Assembly: GCA_028023455.1 (NCBI GenBank) | Contig: JAQFVV010000255.1 | Location: forward strand, 250,001-314,000 | Direction: 5' to 3' | Length of the DNA: 64,000 nucleotides | Source of the DNA: Epiperipatus broadwayi | Lineage: Eukaryota; Onychophora; Udeonychophora; Euonychophora; Peripatidae | In this document: positions 59,865 to 64,000 of the stretch, one piece after another | Layout of the letters: every line of letters starts with the position of its first letter | Numbering within the stretch: position 1 is the first letter of the stretch | The notes under the pieces: generated by a model | The model's input: the letters and a program-made list of their open reading frames with translations, nothing else | The model's database searches: none | Told to the model about the DNA's origin: nothing | Translations under genes and position numbers: made by a program

Positions 59865-61200
59865 TTGCAATTAAAACCTATTCACTTCCAGAGAGCTGAG
59901 AAAATTACTCAGAGAGCAAGTGAAGCACTGTTAAGAGAAAGAATGAATCTCAAAACTTTTCTAAGTATCAAACCTTGCATTCTAAAAACTAAACTTACTG
60001 ATGTAGACTCCCCAAGAGTTTCTCAACCAGTAAGAAAACCATATTCTATATTACATGGAAAAATAAACGAATGCCAAAAGAAGAAACTTTCTAAACTGCA
60101 TGGGTATATCAAAAGTCATAATGTACCACACAGTGTATCATCTTCATCAGTTACAAATATCAATTCTAAACATCTAACAGATATTGAAGTTTTTGTTCTT
60201 GAAAAAATATTTAACTTTGTCATAACACCATCTAATATTCCTATAATAGAAATAATTGCAGCCACCAAGAAAATCACTCAAAAATTGCCTTTAGAAAAAG
60301 CAGATGAATTATGCTGGACAATAAAAAGAACACTTGACAAGCAACAAAAATTGAAGACAAACATATCCTATGGTGAGAGAAAAGCCTTTAAATATTTCAA
60401 AGTAGATAATGCTATAATTATTCTCTCTGCTTACAAAGGCAGTGTAATAGTTGTAATGAATGCAACTGATTATGATAACAAAATACAAAAACTCCTCACA
60501 GAAGGGAAATAGATAGAATTGGAAAAAAAATCCAATACTGAGTACAGAAACAAAGTTACAAGCATTGTTCCATTAATACCTACTGTTAGTTACAGAAATT
60601 TACCTTGCCAAAATTTGGGAAGATTTCTTCTCAATGTTTTCAGTCCTTTGGCATACAAGACCTAGTCCTTTGTCAGGGATTTTAGACACTTTGTAGAATT
60701 AATAAAGAACATGAAAATTGAAAGAACTGACTTACTAATAAGCTTTGATGTGGAAAGTTTATTCACAAATGTACTACGTGAAGAAGCATTGTCTATTATA
60801 AGGAAAAAATTAAATGGTGATAATAGATTACAAACCAGAACAACTCCTATTGATAGTATAATGAAACTATTAACATTCTACATAAAAACAATGTACTTTC
60901 AATATAATACAAAATTCTTTCGACAAAATCAAGGAATGGCTATGGGTTCACCATTGTCAGCCCTGATTAGCTATATTTGCATTGAAGAACTTGAAATCAC
61001 AGCCATAAAAACTACTCCATATCCACCTAGAGCTTGGTTTTACTATGTGGATGAGACATTTGTTGTATGGCCACATGGTGCAGTACTATTACATACTTTC
61101 TGAAAATACATCAACAAGATATCCCCTTTGATTAAATTCATAATAGAATCTGAACAAGAACAAAAATTAGCATTCTTAGATGTTCTTGTGACAAGACTCC
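59865..61200 (+). pseudogene. PLE N-terminal and reverse transcriptase region
   Basis: The frame is open from 59,865 (a TTG; the first ATG is at 59,943) to a stop at 60,510-60,512. It continues in the same frame, with a second stop near 60,661, through 61,103. After a stop there it runs on to about 61,218. The first part is the PLE N-terminal region (SYGERKAFKYFKVDNAIIIL, equivalent to K..N.VIL.ADKG.A.VVMD). The RT core in 60,711-61,103 has motif A SFDVESLFTNV (Asp at residue 13), motif B QGMAMGSPLSAL (residues 74-85) and motif C YYVDETFVVW (residues 111-120). Motif C carries Glu where the second catalytic Asp is expected. The conserved LAFLDVLVTR follows. In-frame stops and the D-to-E change argue against activity. 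Confidence 0.85.
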
Positions 61201-61624
61201 CTCGTGGAAAGTTTTAAAACTACAGTTTAATGAAAACCCACACACACAGGAAAATACTTATCCTGTATATCCAATCACACCAGAAATTCAAAACATGGAG
61301 CTATACTATCACTATGGAACAGGTCAAAAGAAGTGTGTAAAGAAACCAGAAATTTGAAAAAAGAAAATATCTTTATAGAACAAACTCTTATAAAAAGTGA
61401 TTGTCAATCAGCTGTTATTAAGAAAATCTTAAATTGACAAAAAAAGAACAATCAAAAGAAAAAACAATCAATGGTAATGTAGTGTACCTATACATACTAA
61501 AAATAGCAGACAAATTAAGGAAAATCTGCAATCAGTATAACAATATAAAAGCTTTCCAGATCCATACCACACTATGAGGAATTATAACATCTACAAGGCC
61601 TAAACTTGAAATGCTAAAAAGAAA

Positions 61625-61850
61625 AAAACTCCATCTACGAAATACCATGTGAATGTGGAAGAATGTATATTAGTGAGACCAGTCATCTCATAAAAAAGCA
61701 CTTGCAAGAATACAAACTGATGATTAAAAAAGAAAAACAGATGTATCCAAGTTACCAGACTTTGTATGTGCCAATGAACATATGTTCAATTGGGAATATA
61801 CAAAAATATTGGATAGAGAAAAAATGTACAAAGAAGAAAATTTAAAGAAA
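61625..61850 (+). pseudogene. PLE GIY-YIG endonuclease domain, degenerate
   Basis: In a different frame from the RT, so a frameshift lies between about 61,218 and 61,625. It reads SIYEIPCECGRMYISETSH, then KKHLQEYKLMIKK, and later SIGNIQKYW. The signature GIY...YIG has become SIY...YIS. The CxC just before the YIG strand is the pattern seen in PLE endonucleases. The domain normally nicks the target DNA; here it is inactive by sequence. Confidence 0.8.
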
Positions 61851-62316
61851 ATGCTCACATGACAATGGACAACAATCCCATAAGTCAACCTAGTGGGATT
61901 ATACAATGTATGGAAACCACTGATCAACTTTGTTCTCAAGAAAATTTGGAGAACTAGCGAGAAATCTCATAGATAAGTATATGAAATTTTTACTGACTGT
62001 TGCCTTTGGCAGAATGGCTCCATTGGTTACAGCTTTATCTTAAAATGCAATACTCAAGAATCTAAGGGTACATGTTTGGTTCCCATGCTAATACTGACAC
62101 TGGTCAGGTCAGCAACACATGAAGAAAATGAGAGAATAATACCTTTTGAAACATTGTGCATATATTAACATGTGTACTATTTCTAATAGTTGAATGCATT
62201 TGGAATATTTAAATAAAGTTATATTTTTCTAAAGACATTCATTAATATTAGGTTATGAAAGTAGTCCAATATATAAATACAACTGAAATACCATTATCAC
62301 AAACCTTCAGAAAAAC
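61827..62316 (+). repeat. PLE right pseudo-LTR, 3' terminal region
   Basis: Counterpart of 59,235-59,727. It includes the tRNA-like block (about 62,012-62,090: tggctccattggttacagc and gggtacatgtttggttccc), agcaacacatgaagaaaatg, and aataaagttatatttttcta before the end. Confidence 0.8.
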
Positions 62317-62319
62317 GAC

Positions 62320-62770
62320 ATTTACATATTGAAAGTTTGATGACCATATAACAGAAAACAAGATAGTCTAAATTTTCACATATCAATAAGCTTACTTATT
62401 TTATTGTTATATTTTCCAAGAACTAAGGTAAACAATTTTTTTTTTAATTTTATTTCTAATTGTATTTTTTGGTAGTATTAATTTTATGACAACTTTTGAT
62501 TTATCTTTTTTTTTCTCTTACTAATGGATGCAAAAGGGGACATTCATGTGCATGTATATACTAATTCACAGACACAGATGTCTAAATGGGAAAGCTAAAT
62601 GAATAAAGGAAAAGGGATATAGTTAATTAAATGTATAAAGGTTGAATTAAACTCATAGCCAAGTAATGGTAAAATGGAACTCTATGGGATTAATCATATA
62701 GATGGTTTGTCTTGTTTTGTATTATAATTTTCTACTTCTTCTTTTCCTATGTATTGATTTCTATTATAAC
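62320..62770. other. AT-rich non-coding stretch
   Basis: Nothing recognised. Confidence 0.5.
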
Positions 62771-62772
62771 AT

Positions 62773-63129
62773 ATCATACCATTAACACCTTTTTAGACAC
62801 TATCAATACTTTTTATTTGTATTAAAGTAACAGTTTCGACTGCCCTACAGTCATCATCAGAGCTACAATATTCAAATATATAATTATACAATTATTACAC
62901 TTATCCACATATTGATATATATAATTAATTACACAATATAAACAAAAATATATATTTTTGTTAATATTGTGTAATTAATTATGTATATCAATATGTGGAT
63001 AAGTGTAATAATTGTATAATTATATATTTGAATATTGTAGCTCTGATGATGACTGCAGGACAGTTGAAACTGTTAGTTTAATACAAATAAAAGTATTGAT
63101 AGTGTCTAAAAAGGTGTTAATGGTATGAT
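62773..63129. mobile_element. Family C near-perfect palindrome with hammerhead-like arms
   Basis: About 357 bp whose two halves are inverted copies with few mismatches and essentially no spacer; the centre is at about 62,951 in aacaaaaatatatatttttg. Each arm has a hammerhead-like word. On the plus strand (63,042-63,075) it is CTGATGATGACTG...CAGTTGAAACTGTTAG. On the minus strand (62,830-62,863) it is CTGATGATGACTG...CAGTCGAAACTGTTAC. Stem II GACTG/CAGTC is perfect in the minus copy. One unpaired T lies between core and stem II, and stem III is unusually short, so this is a relaxed match. Confidence 0.75.
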
Positions 63130-63505
63130 TTTTTTTTGTATTATTATGTTATTACTAATTTTGTTCATATTCTTAATATTCATATTTGGTGGAGGGAAAT
63201 TTATATTATATAACAAGAAAAATTATCAATTTTATGATATCATTATTATTATTTCACTTGTCTAAAGTAAATTGATTTGTTTTTTTTTTTAAATTACCTA
63301 CTTGACTATCAATCATTTCACTAATTTTTTTATTAAAAATAATAAGTGAATAGGAATAAAAATCAATGGCTTTATGTGTCTGTTCCACTCACCCTGAGAA
63401 TTATTATTTTACATCTATAATGCTGACATAGTATAGGGAATTGCTATATTGGTAGTCAATTAGTACTTTCTTTATTTGTTTTCTCTCATTGCATAATTCT
63501 TTACT
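63130..63505. other. AT-rich non-coding stretch
   Basis: Nothing recognised. Confidence 0.5.
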
Positions 63506-63510
63506 TATTA

Positions 63511-63594
63511 TATAAGAATTGGCATTTAAAACTGATAATCATTATCAGCATTTATAAGAATTGGCATTTAAAACTGATAATCAATATCAGCATT
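63511..63594 (+). repeat. Two tandem 42-bp units with internal hairpin
   Basis: tataagaattggcatttaaa followed by actgataatcattatcagc, repeated once with one change (cattatcag to caatatcag). ctgataat/attatcag is a perfect hairpin in the first unit. Confidence 0.85.
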
Positions 63595-63875
63595 TATACA
63601 TATGTCTTGAGGGAGTGGACACACAAACTTCGTTTTTGTATAATATTATGTTCACATAAGTTGGCTATAAAATATAACTAAATAACATTAGTTCAGTCAT
63701 CTTCATTAAATAAAATTGACAAGTAAGGGGTAATCTTATTTTAATATTAAACTGTGAAATAATATATATGTGTATATAAGTAGACTAGTATTGTCATTTA
63801 GCATATGAGATTTGTATAATTTGCCCTATCTCTGATATTATTTAACCCACAAAGAAGCAGTGACCAGTAAAGCAG

Positions 63876-63985
63876 GAAATGGTGCACATCATGCTTGGGC
63901 TTGAATAACTTTGAAAATGTGACATAGAAAGAAATTGCACCCAATGTGGTTGGGTGTGAATAACTTTGCAATGTGAGGCATAGTA
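63876..63985 (+). repeat. Two tandem 55-bp units at the window edge
   Basis: Units share gaaat(g/t)...ttggg, then tgaataactttg and atgtga(c/g)(a/g)catag. It may continue past the window end. The minus-strand frame at 63,798-63,995 reads through it and is not credible. Confidence 0.7.
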
Positions 63986-64000
63986 ATGTTAGCACATTTT

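Larger units (their letters stand above)
59235..62316 (+). mobile_element. Penelope-like element with direct terminal repeats
   Basis: About 3.1 kb. Two direct repeats of about 490 bp (59,235-59,727 and 61,827-62,316) flank the coding region, as in the pseudo-LTR arrangement known for PLEs that insert as partial tandem copies. The left repeat starts inside the 3' end of the endonuclease coding region, so the upstream unit of the tandem is truncated. Coding sequence is broken by at least three stops and a frameshift, so the copy is inactive. No flanking target-site duplication was identified. Confidence 0.88.

Overview
The window looks like non-genic, repeat-rich DNA from an invertebrate animal; the species cannot be told from the sequence. 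It is very AT-rich (about one quarter G+C in lines counted by hand) and full of homopolymer runs. CpG is scarce except in one patch. The open frames are short and broken. No host protein gene, rRNA or ordinary tRNA gene could be supported. What is recognisable is transposable-element material: two Penelope-like elements (PLEs) head to head at 57.2-62.3 kb plus an older PLE scrap at 21.9 kb, the 3' end of an RTE-type LINE at 9.9-10.3 kb, a hAT-type (ZBED5/SCAND3-like) transposase fragment near 5.1 kb, tRNA-derived SINEs with clear target-site duplications near 56.3 and 56.6 kb, and long trinucleotide arrays.

The most interesting content is a set of short non-coding elements that carry hammerhead ribozyme (HHR) motifs. 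Family A (5.4, 6.7, 7.6, 12.8, 13.7, 19.6 and 28.7 kb) and family B (8.9, 12.6, 25.4, 28.0 and 35.6 kb) have the CUGANGA...GAAA core. Both also have a pairable stem II and a two-part stem I. Eight copies keep a canonical core. Most A copies and two B copies are foldback elements: inverted arms with the ribozyme in opposite orientations. Several are bounded by 11-15 bp direct repeats, so they look like retroposed units from 45 to 785 bp, not DNA transposons. A third palindrome (62.8-63.1 kb) and a PLE-like tail (47.6 kb) carry looser relatives of the motif.

Layout: 0-8 kb, AT-rich DNA with SINE and hAT scraps and three family A elements; 8-14 kb, a SINE, family B, an RTE fragment and small A and B elements; 14.0-16.0 kb, a CpG-rich patch; 16-25 kb, mostly featureless, with one small A palindrome and a PLE scrap; 25.4-26.2 kb, the large B foldback; 28 kb, B and A side by side; 30 kb, an unrelated inverted and tandem repeat (family D, second copy at 52.1 kb); 35.6 kb, a rearranged B foldback; 37-53 kb, mostly featureless with degenerate tandem repeats; 53.0-55.4 kb, a block of nested tandem repeats ending in a pure AAT array; 56.2-62.3 kb, SINEs and PLEs; 62.8-64 kb, palindrome C and small tandem repeats.

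The elements do not form a host pathway. Functionally, PLE, RTE or related reverse transcriptases could have mobilised the non-coding ribozyme elements in trans. That is inference.
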